NCBI GenBank assembly: GCA_013001045.1
Contig: JABDNG010000036.1
Location: 1 to 64,000 of the forward strand
DNA length: 64,000 nt
Direction: 5' to 3'
Source: Woeseiaceae bacterium
GTDB taxonomy: Bacteria; Pseudomonadota; Gammaproteobacteria; Steroidobacterales; Woeseiaceae
Positions 46,800 to 54,140 of this stretch are shown piece after piece. The notes under the pieces were generated by a model. That model saw only the letters and a program-made list of their open reading frames with translations. It was not told where the DNA came from and did not search any database. The translations under genes and the position numbers were made by a program. How positions within the stretch are numbered: the first letter of the stretch is position 1; the number at the start of each line of letters is the position of its first letter.

Positions 46800-47414
46800 A
46801 TGAATCCCTTGAAGAGCATTAGCGGCACGATCATCGGTGGCGTCGTACTGGCAGTACTGATTGTCCTGTTCCTGCCCGGCGAACACGTGGTGGCCGGTGT
46901 GCCGGTGAAATCTGTCGTCATCTGGCTGCACGTGCTGGCGGGCGTCACATGGATCGGCCTGTTGTACTACTTCAACTTCGTCCAGGTTCCTGCGCTCGGC
47001 GAAGCCGCGAGCGATGAAGGCGGCCCGGGCGGCGCAGGTATTGCCAAGTATGTCGCGCCGCGCGCGCTCTGGTGGTTCCGTTGGGGCGCCCTGGCTACGT
47101 GGCTGACGGGGGCGGCCTTCCTGCAGTTGCAAGGCTTGCTGCATCACGCCTTCACGCTTGGATTGCTGGGTGATGCGCCGAATCCCTATGCGACGACCAT
47201 CGGGGTCGGCGCATGGCTCGGAACGATCATGCTGTTCAATGTCTGGGTGTTGATCTGGCCCAATCAGAAGAAGGTGCTGGGCATGGTTGAAGCGACGGCC
47301 GAACAGGTCGCAAAAGCGAAGAACACCGCATTCCTGGCATCTCGCTCCAATACGTTGATGTCTATCCCCATGCTAATGAGCATGATTGGTCCTGGCCACG
47401 GCTGGGTCATGTAA
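46800..47414 (+). CDS. PuuD-like (urate hydroxylase membrane domain) protein
   Basis: A 204-residue membrane protein with four to five helices. It resembles the membrane domain of PuuD/DUF989 proteins: an opening helix, then VIWLHVLAGVTWIGLLYYFNFVQVP, the RALWWFRWGALATWLTG segment and IGVGAWLGTIMLFNVWVLIWPNQKKVLG. Histidines in the helices (WLHVLAG, LLHHAFT) could bind haem. Urate-oxidising PuuD carries a C-terminal cytochrome c domain, which is absent here, and no purine catabolic gene is near. Its activity is therefore open. A perfect intrinsic terminator follows the stop codon. Confidence 0.8.
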   Translation: MNPLKSISGTIIGGVVLAVLIVLFLPGEHVVAGVPVKSVVIWLHVLAGVTWIGLLYYFNFVQVPALGEAASDEGGPGGAGIAKYVAPRALWWFRWGALATWLTGAAFLQLQGLLHHAFTLGLLGDAPNPYATTIGVGAWLGTIMLFNVWVLIWPNQKKVLGMVEATAEQVAKAKNTAFLASRSNTLMSIPMLMSMIGPGHGWVM

Positions 47415-47438
47415 GACGGCATTCGATCGTGGTGTCCG

Positions 47439-47466
47439 AAGCCCGGCCCGTGAGCCGGGCTTCTTT
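47439..47466 (+). terminator. Intrinsic terminator after the PuuD-like gene
   Basis: A nine-base-pair perfect stem AAGCCCGGC / GCCGGGCTT with the six-base loop CCGTGA is followed by CTTTAT. It lies 24 bases after the stop codon and 15 bases before nadC, so it isolates nadC from upstream transcription, or lets some read through. Confidence 0.85.
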
Positions 47467-47480
47467 ATGTTGACGGTCCC

Positions 47481-48338
47481 GTGAATCTTTCAGACGATCT
47501 CAAGCAATCCATAGGGCCCACGGTGGCCAACGCGCTCGCAGAAGACATTGGTTCGGGCGATCTTACCGCTGCGCTCATCGACGCCGACACCATCGTCGGC
47601 GCGACGATTATCGCCAGACAGTCCCTCGTCCTTGCCGGCCAGCCGTGGGTCGATGAGGTCTTTTCGCAGCTCGATGAAGGCATCGTGATCGACTGGTATA
47701 TCGGCGACGGCCAGACGGCCGAAGCCGACGACGTCATCTGCAAATTGGTGGGCTCGGCTCAGGCGTTGTTGACCGGCGAACGCACTGCTTTAAATTTTCT
47801 GCAAACGCTGTCGGCAACGGCGACCGTGACAGCCCGCTACGTCAAAGCCATTGAAGGCACCGGCGCACAGATTCTTGACACTCGCAAGACCCTGCCCGGC
47901 CTGCGGCTGGCACAAAAGTACGCCGTCATGTGTGGCGGCGGCAAAAACCATCGAATCGGCTTGTTCGATGCAATCCTCATCAAGGAAAACCACATCAATA
48001 GCGCCGGCAGTATTGCCAGCGCACTACAACGCGCACGTGCGCTCGATGCTGAAGTCCTGGTCGAAATTGAAGTGGAGATCCATGACGAATTGCTCGAGGC
48101 GCTGGATGCCGGCGCGAACCGAATACTGCTGGACAATTTCAGCAATGACGAGCTACGGCGCGCCGTCGAGACGAATCAGGGGTATGGCTATGTCGCGGCC
48201 GAACTCGAGGCCTCCGGCAACATCACACTGGAGACAATCAGGGCGGTCGCCGAAACCGGTGTCGACTACATATCGACGGGCGCGCTGACAAAGAATGTCG
48301 ACGCGATCGATTTTTCGATGTTGTTCAGAATCGACTGA
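47481..48338 (+). CDS. nadC: Nicotinate-nucleotide pyrophosphorylase (quinolinate phosphoribosyltransferase)
   Basis: A 285-residue NadC, which makes nicotinate mononucleotide from quinolinate and PRPP in NAD synthesis. Motifs are ALAEDIGSGDLTAALI at the N-terminus, ERTALNFLQTLSATAT, TRKTLPGLRLAQKYAVMCGGGKNHR-like substrate loop, IKENHI and LLDNFSNDEL, then the C-terminal DYISTGALTKN. The start codon is GTG at 47481. No nadA or nadB is in the window. It starts 15 bases after a strong terminator, so its promoter must lie in or before that short gap or transcription must read through. Confidence 0.95.
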   Translation: MNLSDDLKQSIGPTVANALAEDIGSGDLTAALIDADTIVGATIIARQSLVLAGQPWVDEVFSQLDEGIVIDWYIGDGQTAEADDVICKLVGSAQALLTGERTALNFLQTLSATATVTARYVKAIEGTGAQILDTRKTLPGLRLAQKYAVMCGGGKNHRIGLFDAILIKENHINSAGSIASALQRARALDAEVLVEIEVEIHDELLEALDAGANRILLDNFSNDELRRAVETNQGYGYVAAELEASGNITLETIRAVAETGVDYISTGALTKNVDAIDFSMLFRID

Positions 48339-48393
48339 ACGTAATGCAATGAGCCTGGCCCAGTCGTACGATCGAGGCGCCTCAACACCGAGA

Positions 48394-48936
48394 TCATTTG
48401 CGGGCACTTAGCCTTCGTCCGTCCGCTTCCGCGTTGATTTTGGCTATCCACGCTCTTTGCGCGGCAGAATCGGGGGCGAAGAGAAGCGCGGTGGAGACGC
48501 GAAACGGCTTGCTTGAAGGCCAGTGATCGACGATTGGGGGCCTTTGCTCGAGGTCTACCCAAAACTGGTAATGACCGTTTGTCAATGAGCTCCGACGGCG
48601 GCGCCAATCGCCGTATTTCTGCTCGAGGCCCTGCAAATAGCCGTCTGCAAACGACTTCGCGATTCGCTCAGTCGGGAAGTACCATTCGCCGAATATTCCG
48701 CCAATGGTCGAACTTTGCGGTGACACGTTAACACTCAGGGAATCCAGGTGCTGATGCCTCGTTTCAGCTTCGACGACATAGGTCAGCGCACCGATGTAGT
48801 GAGGTCTGCCAACAGAGTCTCGCGGCAAAGAGTACGTATCGCCCAGTTTGAAGCCGAGGTACTCACCGTCATTTGCGTCTGCGATTACCGATGTACTCAG
48901 CAATAGCAGGCTCATGACTATCAACACACGCGTCAT
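48394..48936 (-). CDS. Exported protein of unknown function
   Basis: A 180-residue protein with a clear signal peptide (RVLIVMSLLLLSTSVIADA, cleavage near residue 19). The mature part begins GEYLGFKLGDTYSLP and contains TYVVEAETRHQHLDSLSVNV and a Trp/Arg-rich stretch (LEQKYGDWRRRRSSLTNGHYQFWVDL). I do not recognise a family. It carries no Cys in the mature part. It is convergent with nadC (55 bases apart) and lies on the same strand as the next lipoprotein gene, 73 bases downstream of it, so they may be co-expressed. Confidence 0.7.
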   Translation of the reverse strand: MTRVLIVMSLLLLSTSVIADANDGEYLGFKLGDTYSLPRDSVGRPHYIGALTYVVEAETRHQHLDSLSVNVSPQSSTIGGIFGEWYFPTERIAKSFADGYLQGLEQKYGDWRRRRSSLTNGHYQFWVDLEQRPPIVDHWPSSKPFRVSTALLFAPDSAAQRAWIAKINAEADGRRLSARK

Positions 48937-49009
48937 GCCTGTCGTCCCTGATGCGCGAAGAGAATCAAGCTTCCCAGCGAGGGCTTCAAAGCACTGCGTT
49001 TGATTCCGA

Positions 49010-49759
49010 TCAATTTTCGGATTCCGCTTCGCGCCAGGTCCGCAAGTGCATTACGACATCATCCATTGTCTCGACGGGCATGCCAGGATCGGTAGCGCTG
49101 GCTTGCACGTCGTCATTGATCTCGCCGCTTCTGTTACCGAAGATGCTTGAGATGTTGTAAAGAGCATCCGTTATCGCATCGCGCGTGGCGACTTCGAGCA
49201 AACGGGGCCCGTCTTTGAGCCCGTCGCCGGCAGCGATCTCCATATCGGAGACGTGGCTGGTGCCGATCGCGGTCGTCGAGAATAGTTGTTCTCCGCTTGC
49301 TGCATGAATCGAGACCTGCAAAGCCAGTCGGGCGGAAACGTTCAATCGCGTGGAGAAGAAACCCGGGACCACGGAAACGATGGGCCTGTAATCCAGCAGT
49401 TTGTAGCTTAACGTGGGTCGGCCGTCAGGGGCGTTGACCGGCGTCGCCTGCGAGAAGTGCTGCTGCGTGACCCTCAGCAATGCCGTTTCCAGGACCGGCC
49501 CAACAATAACCGGTATGGCGTTGAAGGCTTTGTCCTCGGAATGGGGTGTCACATTTCGGCGCAAACTACGAATTCGGGGCTCAATGTAGAGGTCGATGGG
49601 TTCTTCGACCCGGTGACTGCCCACTTTGTACTCGGGTAGGACCGCGTCCCCTACCACCGTCGTATCGGGAACGGTAGCACAGCCAAAAAGACAGGTGCCG
49701 AGAACAACCAGAAACGTAAGCCGAAGCCTGTCACGATTGCCACGTATTGATTGCAACAT
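49010..49759 (-). CDS. Putative lipoprotein of unknown function
   Basis: A lipoprotein of about 249 residues. The signal peptide runs RLRLTFLVVLGTCLFGC, with Cys27 in the lipobox. The mature part has EYKVGSHRVEEPIDLYIEPRIRS, LETALLRVTQQHFSQATPV and an alternating strand pattern (LSYKLLDYRPIVSVVPGFFSTRLNV, ARLALQVSIHAASGEQLFS). The pattern recalls periplasmic lipoproteins of the LptE/YajG kind, but I cannot assign a family. The ATG at 49759, preceded by GGAG five bases upstream, is preferred to the ATG 13 codons earlier. It lies just outside the Tad locus. Confidence 0.7.
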   Translation of the reverse strand: MLQSIRGNRDRLRLTFLVVLGTCLFGCATVPDTTVVGDAVLPEYKVGSHRVEEPIDLYIEPRIRSLRRNVTPHSEDKAFNAIPVIVGPVLETALLRVTQQHFSQATPVNAPDGRPTLSYKLLDYRPIVSVVPGFFSTRLNVSARLALQVSIHAASGEQLFSTTAIGTSHVSDMEIAAGDGLKDGPRLLEVATRDAITDALYNISSIFGNRSGEINDDVQASATDPGMPVETMDDVVMHLRTWREAESEN

Positions 49760-49919
49760 CCTAGCTCCATCACCTGTGTATTTAAGTGCCCGATCCAACG
49801 CTAAGCTATTGCGACAAGCAACGCTGGCATTATCTTGCGAGAGATGTGAACGATCTTGCGACGAGTTGATTTGAACAGCGCGCAGGGGCTGGCCCTGGCC
49901 AATGCCCTCAGGACGGCTG

Positions 49920-50771
49920 CTACGTGCCCGTCGCCGGTCGCGCTCGAGGCAAGTTCAGCAGCGCCCGAATGTAATCGGTATCCGGAGGCCTTTCCGATGC
50001 ATCCCGGAACTCGGCACAGTAATCCGACGGTGACGTGCCAACATACCGACGAAAGGTGCGTGAGAAGTAGGAGGCATCGTTGAATCCTACGGCGTAGGCA
50101 ACATCCGTGATATGCGCATTCGGACTATTCAGCAGTCTGCACGCCTCAAATATGCGAAAGCGAATGACATAATCCTGAAACGTAAGTCCGTACGTCTCGC
50201 GAAACGATCGGCTGAAGCGAAACGGGCTCATGTCGCAGAGTTTTGCGACTTCCTGGTTTCGCACCTTGAACCGGAAGTTTTGCTTCACATAATAGAGCGC
50301 CGGCAACAGCTGCACGTCGTCTGTGCGCATTGTCAGCGGAATCTCCGGGGGGATCGGTGCAATATTGTCACCCAGGGCACGCGATCGCTGAGTCGCGGAG
50401 ACGTTGGCGACGTAACGCAGGGTTTGCAGGCATCGGTGGAACTCTGTGCGTGACATGGGTTTCACCAAATAGTCGAGCACGCGAGTGCGAAAAGCCCATA
50501 CGGCAAGCGATTCTGAATGCTGCAGCGTCAACAAGATGACCGGTAAATGCGGATAGCGCATCTTGGTCTTGCGCAACAAGTTAAGACCGGCGTGGTCCGG
50601 ATAGTCGAGATCAAAACAGAGGCCGTTGATCGTACCGTTTTCGATAGCTTCGTCGAGTCGACCCGAATCCGGGCAGATCTCGACATCACAACTCTCAAGG
50701 ACAGCCGCCGGAAGTTCGGCGTGCTTGACCGAAACGGTCAAATCGACCCAGAGGAGGCGTGGTCTGTGCAT
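49920..50771 (-). CDS. Response regulator with receiver and AraC-type DNA-binding domain
   Basis: A 283-residue two-domain regulator. Residues about 4-125 form a receiver domain; the phosphoacceptor Asp is in LCFDLDYPDHAGLNLL, followed by VILLTLQ and the conserved Lys in YLVKPMS. Residues about 165-260 are an AraC/XylS helix-turn-helix pair (EVAKLCDMSPFRFSRSFRETYG and ITDVAYAVGFNDASYFSRTFRRYVG), ending in the typical G-x-SPSDY. It is divergent from flp across 336 bases, which suggests that it controls the Tad pilus genes. No sensor kinase gene is adjacent. Confidence 0.9.
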   Translation of the reverse strand: MHRPRLLWVDLTVSVKHAELPAAVLESCDVEICPDSGRLDEAIENGTINGLCFDLDYPDHAGLNLLRKTKMRYPHLPVILLTLQHSESLAVWAFRTRVLDYLVKPMSRTEFHRCLQTLRYVANVSATQRSRALGDNIAPIPPEIPLTMRTDDVQLLPALYYVKQNFRFKVRNQEVAKLCDMSPFRFSRSFRETYGLTFQDYVIRFRIFEACRLLNSPNAHITDVAYAVGFNDASYFSRTFRRYVGTSPSDYCAEFRDASERPPDTDYIRALLNLPRARPATGT

Positions 50772-51107
50772 GATTACCAGTCTTATTATTGTCGGTCTGA
50801 ATACGCAACACGTATGCAGGTGGTCAACTTACCACAGGAACAGATCCGGAGACCAATAATCGGAGGCCCGGGAAGTGGATTATGTCAAACAAATACGATC
50901 GCTGCCTGCGAAGTCCCTGCTCGCCCCGCAAAATAGTGCGCCTGTTTCGCAAAAGAGTTCTATCGACTGACGTGCCGGGCATCTAATGTAACTTACGAAG
51001 AAGTGAAGATCGTCCGGTGCAGATGGTTTACGGATGTAACCAAAGCGGCAGACGATTCTTAATAATTCTTCGACTCTCGATAGTCTACTAAAACCATGGA
51101 GAAAAAA
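50772..51107. other. Intergenic region between the regulator and flp
   Basis: 336 bases without a supported gene, richer in A and T than the flanking coding sequence. The flp ribosome binding site GGAG is at its right end (51098-51101). A short GTGGT/ACCAC inverted pair lies near 50820-50836 and could be a regulator site. No convincing -35/-10 pair and no sigma-54 element were found by eye. Confidence 0.5.
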
Positions 51108-51275
51108 ATGAAAGAGAAAATCATGAAATTCCTTCGCGACGAGCAAGGATTAACGACGGTTGAATACGCGGTAGCTGGTGCGTTGATTGCGGCAGCTGTT
51201 GTCGCATCGTTCCGCGCTCTCGGCGTCACCGTAGACGGCGTGATCTCGGGTATTGACGCTGAATTGAGTACCTAA
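51108..51275 (+). CDS. flp: Flp/Fap-type pilin, major pilin of the Tad system
   Basis: A 55-residue class IVb prepilin, the subunit of the Flp pilus used for adhesion and biofilm formation. A charged leader (MKEKIMKFLRDEQG) is followed by LTTVEYAVAGALIAAAVVA; the prepilin peptidase should cut after Gly14, placing Glu at +5 and Tyr at +6 as required in this family. The mature pilin is about 41 residues. ATG at 51108 is chosen because GGAG lies six bases before it; an in-frame ATG at 51096 overlaps that site. A strong terminator follows, so flp can be made in excess of the assembly proteins. Confidence 0.92.
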   Translation: MKEKIMKFLRDEQGLTTVEYAVAGALIAAAVVASFRALGVTVDGVISGIDAELST

Positions 51276-51287
51276 GCTCTAAGCCCA

Positions 51288-51323
51288 GGTTGGCGGGTAT
51301 CGATTACCCGCCAACCGTTTTTT
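51288..51323 (+). terminator. Strong intrinsic terminator after flp
   Basis: A perfect 12-base-pair stem GGTTGGCGGGTA / TACCCGCCAACC with a five-base loop is followed by G and six T (51317-51323). It lies 12 bases after the flp stop and 11 bases before the tadV start. It should release most transcripts after flp and let only a fraction continue into the assembly genes. Confidence 0.9.
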
Positions 51324-51334
51324 GAATTTCCGCC

Positions 51335-51916
51335 GTGTCAACAAGAGAAATGCTGGGAATGCTAGTTGACGAACAACTAATAGCCGCAATTAACCTGTCA
51401 CTGATCCTGGTCGTGACACTGTGCGCGGTCACAGATATCGCGGAGAACCGAATTCCAAATATCGTGCTGTTTCCCGCGCTGTTGCTCGCATTCGTATGCA
51501 ATAGCATGCTGGCCGGCATTGCCGGATTCGTCGAGTGCCTGTTGGGATTAGTACTCGGCATGTCAATGCTATTTCCGTTCTACTTTACGGGCGGCACGAG
51601 CGCAGGTGACGTGAAGCTACTCGGCGTCGTGGGTGCTCTGCTTGGTGCGCAAGGTGTCTTCATCGCCGGCGCTGCGACCCTGGTTTTCGGCGGCGCGCTC
51701 GGCATTCTGTTTATTACTTGGCGGGTCATAAAACCGAAGTTGTTGCTCTACACCACGCAACTCATTCGTTTCGGTGAAAGCACGGGGCCGACGTTGCTAG
51801 TGACCGCAACCGCTGACGTCAACCGCAAGACCTATTTCCCCTATGCGCCGGCAATTGCATTAGGAACCTATTATTCGCTCTGGGACCTCGGCTATTTCAG
51901 TCGGCTGGCGTTGTAA
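51335..51916 (+). CDS. tadV: Prepilin peptidase TadV/CpaA (A24 family)
   Basis: A 193-residue membrane aspartic protease that removes the leader from Flp and TadE-like prepilins. The two catalytic aspartates are in CAVTDIAENRIPN and TSAGDVKLLG (the GxGD-type motif reads S-A-G-D here). About five to six hydrophobic helices are present, and the N-terminal methylase domain of PilD is absent, as usual for TadV. A GTG at 51335 opens the frame; ATG codons at 51350 and 51359 are alternatives. It follows the flp terminator by 11 bases and precedes the AAA+ gene by five. Confidence 0.9.
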   Translation: MSTREMLGMLVDEQLIAAINLSLILVVTLCAVTDIAENRIPNIVLFPALLLAFVCNSMLAGIAGFVECLLGLVLGMSMLFPFYFTGGTSAGDVKLLGVVGALLGAQGVFIAGAATLVFGGALGILFITWRVIKPKLLLYTTQLIRFGESTGPTLLVTATADVNRKTYFPYAPAIALGTYYSLWDLGYFSRLAL

Positions 51917-51921
51917 GGCCG

Positions 51922-53286
51922 ATGGCAATTACAGGTTTTTCGAGCTCCGATGTCCGCCTCGACCAGATTGGGCAAGCGAAGATCAGCAAGCTCGCCCCGC
52001 GGCCAATCCAGTTGCAGGACACAGGACTGTCCGAAGGTTTTATTGCTGATCTCATTGCCAAGCACCTCCTCAGTCGCGGTGCCCTGAGCATCGCCGAACT
52101 GAGCTCGCTTCTGGCCCTGGCGGGATCGATCATCGAGCAGATTCTGAATTTCATGCGTAGCGAGGCACGGATTGAGGTGAAGCCCCGCGCGGGCCAGCAA
52201 CAGGCATTATCCTATTCGTTAACGGAAGCCGGCAGAGTCAGTGCCCTCGACGCTACGATGCGTAGCGGCTATGTCGGCCCGGCACCGGTACCGCTAAAGC
52301 ACTACGCGCAGGTTGCGCGCGCCCAGACGATCCATGCACGCAGCGTAGCGCAGAGCGCGATGCTTGCGGCATTCGAAGATGTCGTTATGGAACGCGAATT
52401 ACTCGATAAACTCGGGCCATCCTTGAATTCCGGTCGGGCAATCTTCCTGTACGGTGGGGCCGGCACAGGTAAGACCTATATCTCACAGAAGCTGTCGCGT
52501 CTCTTCTTCGACCTGACGCTTGTCCCACATGCCATCGCGATAGACGACATAGTTGTTCAGGTTTTTGACCATCAGCTCCACAAGGTTGTCACGTACGACA
52601 GTGGCGATGAGAGAATCATGCTCGATCGCGGTCACGATCCGCGCTTCCATGTGTGCGAGCGACCGGTTGCGATTACTGGCGGAGAACTGACACCCGAGAT
52701 GCTGGAAATTCGATATGACGCATCGACACGACTCTACGAGGCACCGTTACAACTAAAAGCAAACAACGGCATGTTTATTATCGATGACATGGGCCGGCAA
52801 CGAATTACGCCAGAGGCACTGTTTAATCGCTGGATCGTGCCCCTGGAAGAGAAACGTGACTACCTGGATCTTGGATACGGCAAGCACTTTTCGGTTCCCT
52901 TCGATGTCGTACTGATCTTTTCAACCAATATTAATCCGCTCGAACTTGCCGACGAGGCATTCTTGCGCCGCATCGGCTATAAGATCGAGTTCAAGCCGCT
53001 ATCGCGAGACCTGTATACCAGGATCTGGGATGACGTATGTCGCGAATATCAAGTGGTTTGTGAGCCCGATGTCCTGGACTTTGTCATTCGCAAGTTGCAT
53101 GCAGCGCAAGGTGTCGCGTTGCTGCCCTGCCATCCGCGAGACCTGGTCGGGATGGCGGTAGATCACGCTGTGTATTCAGGGGAACCCAGAAAAATCACGG
53201 AGCGTCACATGCAATGGGCATGGGACAACTATTTTGTGTCGGCCGACGAATACGCCGATTCAGTCGACAGGCAATCGTACTCTTAG
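51922..53286 (+). CDS. AAA+ ATPase with N-terminal winged-helix-like domain, in the Tad locus
   Basis: A 454-residue protein that is not part of the classical tad/cpa set. Residues about 30-110 look like a winged helix (LSEGFIADLIAKHLLSRGAL, IAELSSLLALAGSIIEQILN, SYSLTEAGRVSALDA). Residues about 165-330 are AAA+: Walker A LYGGAGTGKTYISQ, Walker B MFIIDDMGRQRITP, sensor FSTNINPLELADEAFLRRIGY with the arginine finger. The tail, LLPCHPRDLVGMAVDHAVYSG, matches a lid domain. No transmembrane segment is seen. Its position between tadV and cpaB with short spacings (5 and 11 bases) implies a role in pilus biogenesis or its control. Similar genes occur in some other tad loci as I recall, without known function. 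Confidence 0.85.
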   Translation: MAITGFSSSDVRLDQIGQAKISKLAPRPIQLQDTGLSEGFIADLIAKHLLSRGALSIAELSSLLALAGSIIEQILNFMRSEARIEVKPRAGQQQALSYSLTEAGRVSALDATMRSGYVGPAPVPLKHYAQVARAQTIHARSVAQSAMLAAFEDVVMERELLDKLGPSLNSGRAIFLYGGAGTGKTYISQKLSRLFFDLTLVPHAIAIDDIVVQVFDHQLHKVVTYDSGDERIMLDRGHDPRFHVCERPVAITGGELTPEMLEIRYDASTRLYEAPLQLKANNGMFIIDDMGRQRITPEALFNRWIVPLEEKRDYLDLGYGKHFSVPFDVVLIFSTNINPLELADEAFLRRIGYKIEFKPLSRDLYTRIWDDVCREYQVVCEPDVLDFVIRKLHAAQGVALLPCHPRDLVGMAVDHAVYSGEPRKITERHMQWAWDNYFVSADEYADSVDRQSYS

Positions 53287-53297
53287 GAGGCTAGATC

Positions 53298-54077
53298 ATG
53301 GTTCATCGCAGAGGTCTCATATTGGTTTTTCTGTCACTCATGATGGCTGTCGGCGCAGCCTGGGTGGCGAACAGGTGGGTTAGCGGTCAGCTCGTCACTA
53401 AGGCATCGGCTGCGCCCAGTACCCAGCTTGTCGTGACGGCGGCGATGAGCATCCCCATCGCAACCAAGGTCGAAGGGAGGCACCTTAGGTTAACAGCCGT
53501 GCCCGAAGGAGTGGTACCGACAGGGGCATACACAGACCTGGCGGAGGTCGAGGGTAAAGTTGCGACCACGTCGGTGGCACGCGGCGAAATCCTTGTTACG
53601 GAACGCTTCGCAACGCACAATCGCGGCAGCACGCTCGCAGCTCTTGTCGCCGACAATATGCGTGCGGTCACCGTGCGCGTCGATGACGTCATCGGCGTCG
53701 GTGGATTCCTGCTGCCAGGGAATACGGTTGACGTACTCGCAGCCCGAAAAGGTAAAGACCGGCGCGCGATCATCGAGACCATTTTGACGAATATCAAAGT
53801 CCTTGCTGTCGATCAGACGGCGGCGACCGATGAAAACGACCCGGTCATCGTGCGTGCCGTGACGCTCGAAATGACCCCGAAACAGGCCGAGAAACTCGTA
53901 AAGGCGCGCACCGAGGGCTCTATTCAGCTGACCCTGCGTAATCCCGAACAAGAGGACATAGTGCCCGAGCCAGTGAAACGAACGGTGAGAAGGCCGACGC
54001 CGAGGAAAGCTCCGACGGACTCGTCAGTTGAAATTATCCGCGGAACCGACGTCAAGAAAACAAAAACCAAATCCTGA
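53298..54077 (+). CDS. cpaB: Flp pilus assembly protein CpaB (RcpC)
   Basis: A 259-residue protein with one N-terminal membrane anchor (GLILVFLSLMMAVGAAWVANRW) and a periplasmic SAF domain (ATKVEGRHLRLTAVPEGVVP, EGKVATTSVARGEILVTERFA), followed by the RcpC-type domain (MRAVTVRVDDVIGVGGFLLPGNTVDVL). CpaB/RcpC is thought to work with the secretin in the periplasm. The C-terminal 45 residues are basic and probably disordered. AGGAGG at 53286 precedes the start as a strong ribosome binding site. Confidence 0.93.
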   Translation: MVHRRGLILVFLSLMMAVGAAWVANRWVSGQLVTKASAAPSTQLVVTAAMSIPIATKVEGRHLRLTAVPEGVVPTGAYTDLAEVEGKVATTSVARGEILVTERFATHNRGSTLAALVADNMRAVTVRVDDVIGVGGFLLPGNTVDVLAARKGKDRRAIIETILTNIKVLAVDQTAATDENDPVIVRAVTLEMTPKQAEKLVKARTEGSIQLTLRNPEQEDIVPEPVKRTVRRPTPRKAPTDSSVEIIRGTDVKKTKTKS

Positions 54078-54140
54078 TTCCAGGCAACAGTGTGAAACCG
54101 CAGAGCCATGGTTACAAAGAATAATAAAAGGACTGTAAGA

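Noticed and set aside
48374..48383. GAGGCGCCTC palindrome between nadC and the next gene
   Set aside because: A ten-base GC palindrome is expected by chance here, has no loop and no T-run.
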